Of a stretch of 64,000 nt of DNA, positions 43,646 through 54,544 are shown piece by piece. Numbering within the stretch: the first letter of the stretch is position 1; each line of letters begins with the position of its first letter. The translations under genes were made by a program, and so were the position numbers. This stretch comes from Eulemur rufifrons. Taxonomy: Eukaryota; Chordata; Mammalia; Primates; Lemuridae. Under the pieces are notes generated by a model that worked only from the letters and a program-made list of their open reading frames with translations, had not been told where the DNA came from and did no database searches. Location of the stretch: NCBI RefSeq assembly GCF_041146395.1, contig NC_090989.1, positions 282,378,343 through 282,442,342 on the forward strand. The letters are read 5' to 3'.

Positions 43646-44041
43646 ATTCAGATGACAATGACGATGACTGGCCGAAACAGAGTGACAGAGCTGGGGGAGC
43701 TTTGGAGACTGTCTCGTCCAATAGGGACACAAAGGCCTGGCGAAGGTGGCCCTGTGTGTCAGCTGCTCAACAGGCCTTACTGGCCTCCTCTTCCTTGTGG
43801 CCCTGTCCCCAGAGGGATTTCGCCCGGTAGGACCTGGTGGTGCTGGCAAGGCCCCCCTCCTCTGCCGACTCCAGGACCCCATTCGGGGTGAGCAGGCTGC
43901 CTGGGCACCGGCACCTAGCGGGTGGCTGAATTAACCGACCCAGCAAACCTGAGGCCACAAGTAGGATCAGGGAGGGGCCTGGCCCTCCCGCCAGACCGCG
44001 TCTCAACCGGATGCTGACGTCTGAGCACGGCAGCGTGAGGG

Positions 44042-44132
44042 ATGGAATTGAACCCAAGGCAGCGTGACCTTGGGCAGGTCATGAAACCTCGGAGTCTCCA
44101 TTTCCTCCTCCCCAAAGTGGGACGAAAGGACC
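44042..44132 (+). repeat. MIR fragment
   Basis: GGAATTGAACCCAAGGCAGCGTGACCTTGGGCAGGTCATGAAACCTCGGAGTCTCCATTTCCTCC. Confidence 0.7.
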
Positions 44133-46044
44133 AGCGTCATGTGTCACCAGTCCAGTCTCCGTTGAGACTTCAACTCACGAGATTCACATTAATTCACATG
44201 AAACTGGGTGCACGGCCCGGCCTGGCCAAGCACCAGTTAATGTAGGTTTTCATCAGTCGGTTGTAGGTTTTAAGATTACTGGCACCACTAGTGACAATAA
44301 AGAAAAGAGAGGGACAGTCGTGTTCAAAGGCCTTGCAGTGGAATGTCACCTGTGCCAGCAAGCAGAGACCTAGGCCTCAGGCCAGGCCTTTGCCCTCCCG
44401 GGCACAGTGTCCCATCTGTAAAGTGAGAGGGGAGACCTGGGTTCCGAGGCCCTCCAGCCCTTCAGCGCTGCACTGTGAAGATCCTGGGACAGGCTCCCTG
44501 GCCTGGCTGGCGTCCCCAGACCCAGCTCCTCAGCCCACCCCGAAGGCCGGGCCCTCCTCCCTGCCCGGGCAGCGGGCTTTGTGGAGAGGCTTTTAAAGCT
44601 TCCTGGTTGCTGCGAGTATTGATCGGCTTTGTTCCTTAATGGGATGCTTCTGTGCTCTCTGCCGCCTCCCGCCTCCTCTCCCGCAGGCCCCGCTCCCCGG
44701 CCTCTGCTTCTGGCCTGCCCCCTCGACTCTGGACCACACTGAGGAGTGGAAGAGCGGAGAGCGACCCTCCTCTCTGGGAGACGGACAAGCCACTGCTCTG
44801 GCCTGGAGGGCCGGGCAGCCTGAGCCGCGGCCCGGCACAGAGGCGGCGGAGTGCTGGGCGCCCTGCCCGAGAGGCTGTTGGGTGTTTGGCGTCTGTCCAC
44901 ACCGGGGTCAAGCCCTGGGCCTTCTCTTAAGCTGGGCTGAGCCTCGGCCCCTGAGGGAAGGCCCTACAGCCCGGCCCCCTTCCCCTGTGGGTGCAGGCAA
45001 GCGTGGGCCCCTCTGTGGGGGTGGCCGTGCCCCGGCACCGGAGCCTCCCTCTCCTTGTTGTTGCCCAAGAACCCCCCAAAATGTCACTTGTGGAGGTTCT
45101 GCCTCATTCCTGGGTTTCCTGGTCTTTGGGACCTGGTGGCATTCAGGCCGGTCTGTTGCTATGGAATTCAAATTCATGGCAACTTTGTACCATTGCACTG
45201 GCCGCCTGCCTTTGGTTCTCTGACTTCCTTTACAGTTGAGTCAATAAAAGTGTCACCTCACCCTCGTCTTTTTAGTATTTATATTTCAGATCAATGTGAG
45301 TCCCGAAGCCCGCTGATTACCCTCCGATGAGTTGCAAAAAAGTGCAGTCCTACAAAGGGCTGGTTCTGAGGTGGATCCGGGGAAGTTGCTGGTCACGTGA
45401 GTCAAGTCTTGTTCACACACAGCGACATCTTTTACTCCTAGGATCGCGGCGTCTGTTACTCCCTTTCCTGTGATGTCGGGGACTGGCTTCCACGCCCTGG
45501 TGCTCCGTGTCCTGATAAGTGGCTCCTGTTGTCACAGGCACACCACGGCAGCCTCCAGCCTTTGCTGGGAGACTGGCCCTAAAGAATAGGGACCATGCCT
45601 AGCATTTTCTGTGACCGCCCCGAGGGGACACTTTTGAAAAAGAGGCGAACTCACAGCACACAAAGGAAGCTGGAAGCACCTGTTCCTGGCCGTCTGGGAG
45701 GACAGCGTGCTTGTGGCGGGGACGCATCGTACACTTGATGGCCAATCGATACACTCGTTACGGTGTCAACGGCCCTCCAGGTTACATGTTCCAGTGGCTC
45801 CTCCTGCGGCCATCGATACGGTAGTAAAGATGGTCGTCTCCCTGCGAACTGTCTGCAGGCTGGGCTTACGCATCACACAGCACCCGGGACGGCCGTAAAC
45901 GTGAGACTCGCAGACTGAGAGCCTGTGTCCGTTTCCTCCTGACCCGCTGCAGGATGGTGCTGCGACAGGGATGAGGAGGACGACGGCCCAGGCTTTCGAA
46001 GCTGCGTCAGGGAGGGAGTCAGTGTTGTTCTCAATAACTTAGGA
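44133..46044. other. Unannotated GC-rich stretch
   Basis: About 1.9 kb with large overlapping frames on both strands (up to 194 codons at 44639-45223), all without domains. AATAAA at 45241-45246 follows a less GC-rich stretch, so a non-coding transcript end is possible but unsupported. Confidence 0.3.
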
Positions 46045-46655
46045 AGCAATAGAACCTAGTGAGCAGGGGGCTTGGAGCTGCATAGACCTGAACTGCAGCC
46101 CCTGTGCTCTGCTTCTTAGCTGTGTGATTTTGGCAAATGACTTAGCATTTCTTTTCTTTTCTTTTTTCTTTTTTTTTTTTTTTGAGACAGTGTCTCACTC
46201 TGTTGCCCGGGCTAGAGTGCCGTGGTGTCAGCCTAGCTCACAGCAACCTCAAACTCCTGGGCTCAAGTAATCCCCCTGCCTCAGCCTCCCGAGTAGCTGG
46301 GACTACAGGCATGTGCCACCATGCCCAGCTAATTTTTTCTATATATTTTTAGTTGTCCAGCTAATTTCTTTCTATTTTTAGTAGAGACGGGGTCTCGCTC
46401 TTGCTCAGGCTGAACTCGAACTCCTGAGCTCAAACGATCCACCCGCCTCGGCCTCCCAGAGTGATGGGATTACAGGTGTGAACCACCGTGCCCGGCTGAC
46501 TTGGCATTTCTGAGCCATGGTTTCCTTATCCCTAGACTGGGGGTAACAGTGGTGGCTGACTGTGGGGAGGGCTGGTGGGAGGTCGGATGGGACGCTGCAG
46601 GGGAAGAGTCTGGCCCAGGCATCTGGCCCAGAGAAGGCACTCAATCCTTTCTAAC
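46045..46655 (+). repeat. MIR split by an Alu
   Basis: 46045-46152 (TTGGAGCTGCATAGACCTGAACTGCAGCCCCTGTGCTCTGCTTCTTAGCTGTGTGATTTTGGCAAATGACTTAGC) continues at 46512 (GAGCCATGGTTTCCTTATCCCTAGACTGGGGGTAACAG) to a tail at about 46650 (CATCTGGCCCAGAGAAGGCACTCAATC). Confidence 0.85.
46153..46496 (-). mobile_element. Lemur-type Alu, reverse
   Basis: A T-rich tail, then TTGAGACAGTGTCTCACTCTGTTGCCCGGGC, the long reversed linker ATATATTTTTAGTTGTCCAGCTAATTTCTTTC and GTGTGAACCACCGTGCCCGGC. Target-site repeats are TGACTTAGCATTTCT (46138-46152) and TGACTTGGCATTTCT (46497-46511), differing at one base. Confidence 0.95.
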
Positions 46656-46989
46656 TCGTGCTGTTTTCCTGTGCACAATGCCTGGCCCTCCCTCAATGCC
46701 GGGCTCAGTTTAAGCACCTTTCTGTACCTTAGCTCACTGAATCCTCAATAATGAGATAGCTGGCCAGTCATCACAACAGTTTCTAGAAAATTCCTTGCAG
46801 ATCTGAGAATTTGGCTCATTTCCATTCCCAGTTTAGAGGCATTTCCCTTAGAGGGTGACCATGGGGTCACAATTTGAAATGCCAGGGCAGGTGACCAAAC
46901 CTTGTGAGTGTCGAGGACTCCCTGCTGGGGGCGCCTGAAGGACGTGGCCACATGCGGCCGTGTCTTCTTGTCCAGCTTCTTGCTCCCTC
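46656..46989. other. Unannotated, with a small reverse MIR trace
   Basis: CTGTACCTTAGCTCACTGAATCCTCAATAATGAG at about 46722-46755 may be MIR. Nothing else. Confidence 0.3.
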
Positions 46990-47465
46990 CTTTTCTTCTC
47001 TTTTTTTTCCCCTTAAGGTGAAATTTACATAATTTAAAGTGAGCCCCTCGAAGGTGAGCACAGCGTGCTCTAGTACGTTCACAATGTTGTGCCACCACCT
47101 TTCTCTACTTCCAAAATATTTCCATCCCCCCAAAGTAAAACCCGCGTCAGTCAGTCGTTCCCTGCTTCCCTCCTCCCCCAGCCCCCGGCAAGCCCCGGTC
47201 TGCCTCTGTCTCCGCGGATTTACCTCTCCTGGATGCGCCATATGAATGGGATTATACAATACGTGCCCTTTTGTGCCTGGCTTCTTTCTCGTGGCATAAT
47301 GTTCTCAAGGTTCAGAAATGTTACCTCATTCCTTGTTAGGGCTGAACAATATTCTGTTGTATGAACAGACCACATTTCATCTACCACCCATGGACAGACG
47401 GGAGTTGCTTTCACCTTTTTGTCTTCCGTGAAAAGTGTGGCTACGAACACGGGTGTGCAACTCGC
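46990..47465 (-). mobile_element. L1 ORF2 3' region, reverse
   Basis: CTTAAGGTGAAATTTACATAATTTAAAGTG, TAGTACGTTCACAATGTTGTGCCACCACC, GGCATAATGTTCTCAAGGTTCAG, GGGCTGAACAATATTCTGTTGTATG and ACCACATTTCATCTACCACCCATGG: reversed L1M. Confidence 0.85.
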
Positions 47466-47489
47466 ACGCGCTTGCACGGCAGTCAGACT

Positions 47490-47838
47490 TGCAGGTCTCA
47501 GGCCTGCCACGTCTCCTCTGGCTCGGGGCGTCTGCACATGCCTGGCCACCCCCTTGATTGACTCCTACTCGTGCTTCAGGACTTAGCTTCGCGCCACCGC
47601 CTCCAGGAGGCCTCTCTGCTGTGCGTGGACGAGCTGGTGCTCCCTTCCTGAGGGGCCCCCTAGCACTGGCCAGCTCCACGCAAGCCCTTCCACCATGCTT
47701 GTCATTGCTCCTGCGTCTGTCCCTGAGGAGATTGGGGCTGTGACCAGTCCCGCCACCAAGGTATCCTCAGAGCCCAGCACAATAAACACGAGGTGCATAG
47801 TAGGCACTTTAAAATGTTTATTGACTGAATTGACAGTT
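47490..47838 (+). repeat. L2 LINE, 3' end
   Basis: GACTCCTACTCGTGCTTCAGGACTTAGC, CTCCAGGAGGCCTCTC and the tail CAGAGCCCAGCACAATAAACACGAGGTGCATAGTAGGCACTTTAAAATGTTTATTGACTGAATTG. Confidence 0.82.
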
Positions 47839-48829
47839 TCTGGGGCTTTGTGACGACAGCCTCATGGGTGTTCTGACCTGGGAGCGCTCACCAGACTGCA
47901 GGCTGGAGTGGGGTTCCTCTGGGGGCTGCGAACAGCCACCTCCAGTTATTATCCCCGGTGGCCAGAGGCCCTTGGGAGTCCTGATGAAAAACGCAGTATG
48001 GAAATGGGAGCAAAGCTGCCATTAAAGATGATTAACTAGAGTCCTGCTTATCGTTGTGCTTGGAACAACACTATTAATATTAATGACCCTTAAAAATACT
48101 TTGCATGTAGACACTTACTCTTCATTCTTGTACGTGCTACAGCATGGTCTCACCCCTTGCTCTTAATCTCACCAAAGCTTGGATTCTTCCCCAAAATTGT
48201 TCCCTCTGGAGGGCACCAGGCCAGTGTTTCTGACACTCACGTGCTCAAGGACTGTCACCATTGTTTACCCGCTTGCGGGCACATGTGCTGGGCAGCTCGG
48301 AAAGAGCTCTCCCCTCCCTTCCAGCCAGGAAGACAGCAGGATGTGCCTTTTCATGGTTTTATTTTGTAGCTAGACGCCATGGCGGTTTCTGGGAAGAGGA
48401 GGACAATGTCTGACCCCGGGGGAGAGGGCTAAGCTTTCCCTAATAAGATGGCAGCAGAGAGATGACACAGATAGAATGAAGGGACCTTCAATAGGCAGCT
48501 GAAAGGAAGCCATTCGAGGGAAGGCAGAGTGAAAAGCCCGCGGGGCAGGCTCCCCAGGAGCCGTCAGCTCAGCGGCAGCCCCAGCTGGGGAACCCTCCAA
48601 CCGCACCCTGAGAAGGCTCCAATTAAAAATATTAACCCTGACGCCAGGGATCTAGACCCAGGGGCTGGTCACGGCGGGAGCAGCCACTCTGTGCTTTGAG
48701 GCCGTTTGGAGGGAGGAGGTGGAGAGTCTGGCTCATTGTTTGGCCTGTCCTGTGGCCTCATCACTGCCCATCCACCATCGGAAGGGTCCCCTACCTGCGG
48801 GGTCCGTGGCGACGCGACAGACCCGACCG
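47839..48829. other. Unannotated single-copy sequence
   Basis: No gene or repeat is recognised. 47990-48120 is moderately AT-rich. Confidence 0.25.
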
Positions 48830-48925
48830 AAAGCTCCATTAAGGCAGAGCCGGGGTGTCCGCCTTGCTCACGGGTGCCCAGCACACAGCAGGTGCTCAAA
48901 AAATACTCGCTGAATGATAATTGGG
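48830..48925 (+). repeat. L2 3' end
   Basis: AAGCTCCATTAAGGCAGAGCCGGGGTGTCC, GTGCCCAGCACACAGCAGGTGCTCAAAAAATACTCGCTGAATG. Confidence 0.75.
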
Positions 48926-49252
48926 TTACTTATCGCTAATTAATTATAAGCCCCTCTCAGCTGTTGTTAAAAATGACCGGGAGAAGGGGAAGAGAACATT
49001 TAAACATCTGTATTAGTCTTGGGAGTGGGTTTCTTGAGCTTATATTTCATAATAAATGTAATTATGTCAGGTATTTTGCAGGACAGTTCTTCTCCAGGTC
49101 CACCTGTGTTAATTGCCTTTTTTCTTTGAATTTAACTGACATTCACTGCGTGCTGGACATGCAACGGGCCTGTTCCGGGGGGCAGAGCACAGGGAGCCCA
49201 TCACCCCCTCCCTGGCACACGCTCCTGCCTGCACACCCATGTGCACACGTAT
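48926..49252. other. AT-rich block; candidate conserved non-coding element
   Basis: Contains CGCTAATTAATTATAAGC and CATAATAAATGTAATTATGTCAGG (homeodomain-type motifs). No repeat recognised up to about 49130. Confidence 0.3.
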
Positions 49253-49334
49253 CTAGTAACTGGCCAATATAAAACGTTTTTACAAAGCATCAAATATTAG
49301 AAAGAATCCCTCGCCAAAGGTACATTCCTCTCCT
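49253..49334 (+). repeat. Unnamed duplicated segment, copy 1
   Basis: TAGTAACTGGCCAATATAAAACGTTTTTACAAAGCATCAAATATTAGAAAGAATCCCTC aligns with 51641-51732 at roughly 75-80% identity. It is followed at once by a reverse MIR. Confidence 0.6.
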
Positions 49335-49432
49335 TGTGACCTTGACGAGGAAACGGAGGCTCAGAGATGTTAAGTCACTTCCTGGCGTCACACAGCTAGA
49401 AACTGGCAGACTACAGGATAGGGGCTTGTATA
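49335..49432 (-). repeat. MIR fragment
   Basis: GTGACCTTGACGAGGAAACGGAGGCTCAGAGATGTTAAGTCACTTCCTGGCGTCACACAGCTAGAAACTGGCAGAC. Confidence 0.85.
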
Positions 49433-50309
49433 AAGGCAAATTGATACGAAACCTTTGGATTCTGAGGCCAGAAGTTCTCTCAAGGGATCCTGTGATCTTC
49501 TCCGGCCAATGAACAGGACCTCCTTCCGATTCGCTGTCAGGTGACCGGCGCCACGCCCTGCTGTGGAAGCTGGTACTGTCTACACCGGGGGCAGCCGCAG
49601 CTTGGCGTGGCGCGGCTCTGCACCCCCATCTTGCCAGATTGCTCCAAGCTCTCTAGACCATCCAGTCAGTCTTCCCCAGAGTCTAGCTCTGTCTTCAGTC
49701 CCCTTTAATTAAACAGCAACTCTCCGAGGAAAGCAATTGAATTATCCAATTATGCCCTCCTAACCTGATTGCTGTCGTTAACACTGGAGACTTGGCAGGT
49801 GCTGAAGGGCTCAATGGGAACCGGCAGTGACCCCCCAAGCCACCCCTCTCTCCCGCCCCATCCAACCTCAGGCATTGTCCTAAATAATGAACAGCCCAGA
49901 ACCCTAGGGCTGCTGCAGGCTGGGCCCCCAGTGGCCCTTACGCTCTCCTGAGTGGCTTCGAAGAATGGGGGGGTGGGGTCACCCATCCGGAGTCCCCTCT
50001 GCCCCCGCTGGGCCCCTGGGCCACTCTGGGGCACCTATGATGTTTGGCTCCAGGAACTGCTGATTTGTTTTGTGTATTCATCCTGCAGCTCTCTCGTGGG
50101 CACACTGCCAAGAGCTGGGCATGGAAGATGAAGTCTCGCTGTCACCTGGCCACAGTCCCGGGACGCGGTCTCCACCCTGACTAGGAGTGAGGACCGGCTG
50201 CCTCACCCCTGCCTCTTCTGGGGCCTAGCTCAGAACCCCTCTCTGAGAAGGGTTCAAGGCATATTCGTAAAAATAACTGTTAAGATAAAAATTCTAATAT
50301 TGTGTGCAT
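49433..50309. other. Unannotated single-copy sequence
   Basis: No gene or repeat is recognised. 49700-49770 (TTTAATTAAACAGC, AATTGAATTATCCAATTATG) is a small AT-rich motif patch. Confidence 0.25.
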
Positions 50310-50380
50310 ATATGATAATGATTCCATTTATTGGGTGCGCTTCCTATGTAGCAAGCACTACAGTCTTTTAAATGTAATTG
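50310..50380 (-). repeat. MIR fragment
   Basis: ATGATTCCATTTATTGGGTGCGCTTCCTATGTAGCAAGCACTACAG resembles the reverse MIR 3' end. Confidence 0.55.
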
Positions 50381-50708
50381 TTTCTTTTTTTTTTTGAGAC
50401 AGGGTCTTGCTCTGTCACCCAGGCTGGAGTGCAGTAGCATAGTCATAGCTCACAGAGGCATGGTCACAGCTCATAGTGGCATGGTCACAGCCTGGGCTTA
50501 AGGGATCCTTCTGCCTCAGCCTCCCAAGTTGCTGGGACTACAGGCGTGTGCCACCATGCCCAGCTAATTTTTTAAATTATTTTCTTTTGGTAGAAACAGG
50601 GTCTCTCTATGTTGCCCAGGCTAGTCTTGAACTCCTGGCCTCAAGTGATCCTCCCACCTTGGCCTCCCAAAGTGCTGGGATGACAGGTGTGAGCCACTAT
50701 GCCCAGCC
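50381..50708 (-). mobile_element. Older AluJ-type Alu, reverse, with internal duplication
   Basis: GAGACAGGGTCTTGCTCTGTCACCCAGGCTGGAGTGCAGTAGCATAGTC, GGTCTCTCTATGTTGCCCAGGCTAGTCTTGAACTCCTGGCCTC, GGGATGACAGGTGTGAGCCACTATGCCCAGCC. A 20-24-base unit (TCACAGCTCATAGTGGCATG and relatives) is repeated about three times at 50430-50490. It lacks the lemur linker and so is an ancestral primate Alu. Confidence 0.92.
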
Positions 50709-51440
50709 ATTTTTTACTTTTCATTTTGAAAAATTTCAAGCCTATACAAGAATTACAAAATTAATTCCTGTATACCCGTCACCTAGATTCACCGCTTGTT
50801 AACATTTTGCCACGTGGCTTTCTGTCTCCGTACATAATCTACATCGTTGTTGTCCCGATGAATCCTTTGAGGGTAAGTAGCAGGCCTCGTGCCCCTGCAC
50901 CGCGAATTACCTGCAGCTCGTAGCCCCTAAGGAACGAGACGTGGGTTCGCAGCCTCGGGACGACGGTCAGGTTCCGGAGAGTCAGCGCTGGCGGACTGCC
51001 GCCACCCTGCGTGGGCTCCAGTCCGTCTGCACGTTTTGCTGCCATTCCTGGTACTGTTCTTTTGGGAAGTTTACCTTTCCCTTTGACCCGGGATCCAGTC
51101 CGAGACCCCACCCTGCACTGAGCTGTGCCGCTTTAGGCCCCTCAGTCCAGCCCAGTTGCTTAGCCCGTGCACACACACAGGTGGGAGAACGGTCAGGTTT
51201 ACAGCAGAGTCGCAAAGTCAGCTCGAAGGCGTCCCTGTGCCCTTCACCCAGTGTCCCCTGATGTTATCACCCGGCGTGACGCGGGACACTTGTCAAAACT
51301 AAGAAGTTAGCATTGGGCCGGCACCAGTGACCAAATGCCACACGTTGGATTTCGTCTGTTTCCCACTGATGCCCTTTAACGTTCCGGGGCCTCAATTTGC
51401 ATTGAGCTGCAGCTGTTCATCTTCCAGGACAGTGGCCACG
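50709..51440 (-). mobile_element. L1 3' UTR, reverse (L1ME type)
   Basis: CATTTTGAAAAATTTCAAGCCTATACAAGAATTAC, GTATACCCGTCACCTAGATTCACCGCTTGTTAACATTTTGCCACG, GGATCCAGTCCGAGACC, CGGGACACTTGTCAAAACTAAGAAGTTAGCATTGG. It is interrupted or duplicated near 51180. The 1310-1995 element is the same kind in forward orientation. Confidence 0.65.
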
Positions 51441-51454
51441 TCAGGTTCTTTAAA

Positions 51455-51632
51455 TGCACGTGTCACTTTCATTTCCTCAGCAACCCCGTGAGGAAGGAGG
51501 GTCAGCCCCATTCTAAAGGGGGGGGGGACTGAGAGAAGAGGTGGCAAAGTGACTCCCCCAAGGTCACACCGCTCCCGAGTGGAAGAAGCAGGACTCAGGC
51601 CCTGAGCTAGGGCTCCAAAGCTTGCACTCCTT
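51455..51632 (-). repeat. MIR
   Basis: TTCATTTCCTCAGCAACCCCGTGAGGAAGGAGGGTCAGCCCCATTC, GAGAGAAGAGGTGGCAAAGTGACTCCCCCAAGGTCACACCGCTCCCGAGTGG, and a G9 run inside. Confidence 0.85.
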
Positions 51633-51640
51633 CATCATAT

Positions 51641-51732
51641 TTAGTAATCGGCCAATATAAAAACTTTTAACAAAACACTGAATGTTAAAAGAATCCCTCC
51701 CTACGGCCATACCCACCAGGTATATTCCTCAA
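51641..51732 (+). repeat. Unnamed duplicated segment, copy 2
   Basis: TAGTAATCGGCCAATATAAAAACTTTTAACAAAACACTGAATGTTAAAAGAATCCCTCC pairs with copy 1 at 49253-49334. It lies between two reverse MIRs. Confidence 0.6.
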
Positions 51733-51782
51733 GAGTTATCTGTAGTTCTCTTGAAGAATTCTCTAGAAAGTAGCCCTGTATC

Positions 51783-52008
51783 GATCGCTCACTGTGTGCT
51801 AAGTACTGTGTGTATGTTTCTTCATTTGATCAGTATACAAACTTCGGTGGGATGTATTTTCATACCCATTTTATAGATGTGAAAATTGAGTCACAGAGCG
51901 AACTGACCCATTTAGGTGGAACAGCCAGTTATTAGCTGAGCTGGGATTTGAACTCAGCTCTTTTCGTCCCCCTTGCACTGTCCCTAACCACTAGGCTCAA
52001 CTCGATCC
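51783..52008 (-). repeat. MIR, nearly complete
   Basis: CGCTCACTGTGTGCTAAGTACTGTGTGTATG, ACCCATTTTATAGATGTGAAAATTGAGTCACAGAGCGAACTGACCC, TTATTAGCTGAGCTGGGATTTGAACTCAGC, CACTGTCCCTAACCACTAGGC. Confidence 0.9.
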
Positions 52009-52772
52009 TGGAGTAAAGGCCCCACTGTCCTTGTTCATTCTTGTCCAGACGCTGGGTGGAGTGGCCAGAGAGGCTCTGGGGTCGGCCGGAGGCTGCTCAT
52101 TATTCTGTGCCGGGGCCCCTGGGCCTCAGGCAGCCGGTTCAGCTGATATGGGGCAGCGGGTGCCACTTTGTCACTCGCATGGAACATGCTAATCCTGGGG
52201 CTCCGCTTTAATAGCGGGTCCAGCTGGTAGGAGCTTTTATTTTAGCGAGGTGTGAATGCTGTTGCCATGGAATGCAGCCTTATACCCAGGGAGCAGGAGT
52301 TGCGAGAGGAGAACCCGCTCTGGCTGTGCTTTTTCCTTTATCCCAGGCTCATTTCCCTCCGTGCGTTTCGCCACTAATTTTCTTTTCAGTCTGCACGGAA
52401 AACTGGCGCACGAATGACAGTTTGAGCCGAGGCGCTGGTGCTTTGTCTCCGCGCCCCCCATATGTTTATACGCCCTTCTGGGAAGGGAGGGGCATGGAAG
52501 AGCTATTTTCCCACCGTGTGTGAAAATAGCAGCCAAGTGGAGAGTGGAAGAGCATCGGTCCAACGTGCCACACATCAGCCCCTTTCAACAGGATGGGGGT
52601 CCCCAAACTGCTCCTCAGACACCTTGGCTCCTGCTAAAACTTGGCTTAAAAAGTCTTTTACTAAAAAGAGGCGTTTGGGACCCCCAGCAGTGTTTGGTGT
52701 GGTGCGTACACAAATGGCCCTCTCTGGCCACGCTGTGCACGGGGGTCGTGAGCCCTGCCTTCCGGGCCAGTG
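52009..52772. other. Single-copy; candidate conserved block at 52150-52530
   Basis: No repeat is recognised. 52150-52530 has mixed-composition motif-rich sequence (CGCTTTAATAGCGGGTCCAGC, GCTTTTATTTTAGCGAGGTGTGAATGC). Frames of 112-126 codons here lack domains. Confidence 0.28.
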
Positions 52773-52938
52773 GGCCTGGGGTCAGCTTCCAACTAGCTGG
52801 GTGACCTTGGGCCAGTGACTTAACTACTCTGGGCCTCAATTTCCCATTTGTAAGCAAGGGGAACAAATGCTGATGGCAAGGGGAGAGGAGATGAAGGAAA
52901 CGGCTGTGGAGTGCAGTGCGTGGCACAGGCTCACTGCT
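52773..52938 (+). repeat. MIR
   Basis: CCAACTAGCTGGGTGACCTTGGGCCAGTGACTTAACTACTCTGGGCCTCAATTTCCCATTTGTAAGC, GTGCAGTGCGTGGCACAGGC. Confidence 0.85.
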
Positions 52939-53074
52939 CCTCGTGGGAGTTGGTGACAGCATCCCCTGCTCTTCCTGTAACTGCTGCCCACTTCCTTCCT
53001 CCCCTTCTTCCTTCTTCCTGGACAAAGGGGGTGGGGCGTGAGGGGGAGGAATCCAGGGGTAGGTGGGGAAAGAC

Positions 53075-53405
53075 TAAATGAGTCACAAGTGGTCCTGTCC
53101 TTCAAGTGCTTTGCAGGCTAGTGGAGGACACGAGACAGGCGTCCCGATAGCTGCAGTGCGTGTCACGCGACGTGCTCACGGCTCGTGTGTCCTGAGCACT
53201 CCTGATGCACACGGCTCCCAAGAGCGCTTTGTGTGTGATCTTCTCTGGTCCTCAGAACAATCCCTTGGGAGAGGGGCTACTCTTATTCCCACTTTGCAGA
53301 TGCAGAGACTGAGGTTCGGAGGGAGTCCCACACCTGCTGGGGGTGGGGCTGGGATTCCAAGCAGGCCGTCTGCGGAGCCATGACTTCATCACCAGGCTGC
53401 ACCAC
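53075..53405 (-). repeat. L2 fragment and MIR
   Basis: 53090-53175 (TGGTCCTGTCCTTCAAGTGCTTTGCAGGCTAGTGGAGGACACGAGACAGG) is reverse L2. 53180-53405 (ATCTTCTCTGGTCCTCAGAACAATCCCTTGGGAGAGGGGCTACTCTTATTCCCACTTTGCAGATGCAGAGACTGAGG) is reverse MIR. Confidence 0.78.
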
Positions 53406-54544
53406 CTTCCTGCAAGGACTGATCCGGGGGCCTCGGGTCAGGGCTGGCATTAGTTCTTCTAGGCGGGAGGGCCGAGGACAGCTTCTCAGAGGGGAGGGCA
53501 TCGGTGCCAGCCCCTGAGGCCCGTAGGATTTCCTGGAGATCTATGGAGGCAGCAGGCCTGGGCTTGGGGCCGGAATCCACCCTTTAAGGGCCCTGCTATT
53601 TTGCTCCCAAAGAAGAAAGATCTGGCCGGGGGACATCCCAAGCACGTTTGGGAAACAGCCTGGTCCCCTGACTGCAGCTTGGGGGCAGGTGGGAGGACTA
53701 GGAAGGACCATGGGGTGAGCTGGGCTAGTGTCGGTTAAGTGTAACTGGTAAATCTCATTTTCTGGACAATGAGAAGCTGAGCGTAGCCAGGGAATGGAAT
53801 AAAAGGGGAGAAGGGTATGGGGACCAGGTGACGGAATCGGAGACGGAAGTCAGGAACTGACTGTGCTGAAGCTCCGCGTGTGGGCCAGACGTCCACTCGT
53901 CTGATGCGTCCTTGAACTGTTACGTTCTCCCAACTGAAATACAAGCTCGCTGAGTAGAGGAGCATATTTCCTGGGTGCTCACGGCCATTGGGTCACGCAT
54001 GTTCAGGGAGTAGGTGCCCCTTGGTGGTGTCAACAGCGCCTGCTCCCCATCACCTGGCCCTCTTGTCTCTAATCTCACCTGTTGTCTCTTCCTCTTCCTC
54101 CTCCTCTCGGGCAGGCAAAATCCCAAGAACACCTGGAAGTGGGATGAGAGAAAGCCCAGGGCGTGCAGGTGGGCAGCGCCGTGGGCCGTGCCGGACAGCG
54201 CTTTGCCTGCTCCGTGGCCGGAGGTTTGGTGCCCTCGGTCCGCTGTGGGAACCCCAGGCAGGGTGGGAGCTCAGACGGACTGTTGTGCTCAGCAGCGACA
54301 CCGAGCAACACAGAGACCTCGCCATTCCTCATGGGGACACCGAGAATGCATTTCCCAGTAGTGACTGTCAGACTCTACGTGTGCACGTGCGGAAGCTGAC
54401 AGCTGAGACAATTCTATTCAGGTGAGAGAGACACACAGCCACATGAGGGTGTGTGACAGTGAGAACTAGAAGGCAAATTTGATTTTAAATATTCCAATTA
54501 GCATCTATGCTGATCCAATTAATCCACTGATTACTCAGCTTCAC
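53406..54544. other. Unannotated sequence
   Basis: No gene or repeat is recognised. The overlapping plus frames at 53988-54425 carry no domain. 54475-54540 (TTTTAAATATTCCAATTAGC, CCAATTAATCCACTGATTAC) is an AT-rich motif patch. Confidence 0.25.

Noticed and set aside
44639..45223. 194-codon plus frame
   Set aside because: GC-driven; accompanied by 176-, 96- and 92-codon frames on both strands; no family match.
46919..46940. CTCF-like core CTGCTGGGGGCGCCTG
   Set aside because: Several mismatches to the CTCF consensus at key positions, and it lies beside an L1.
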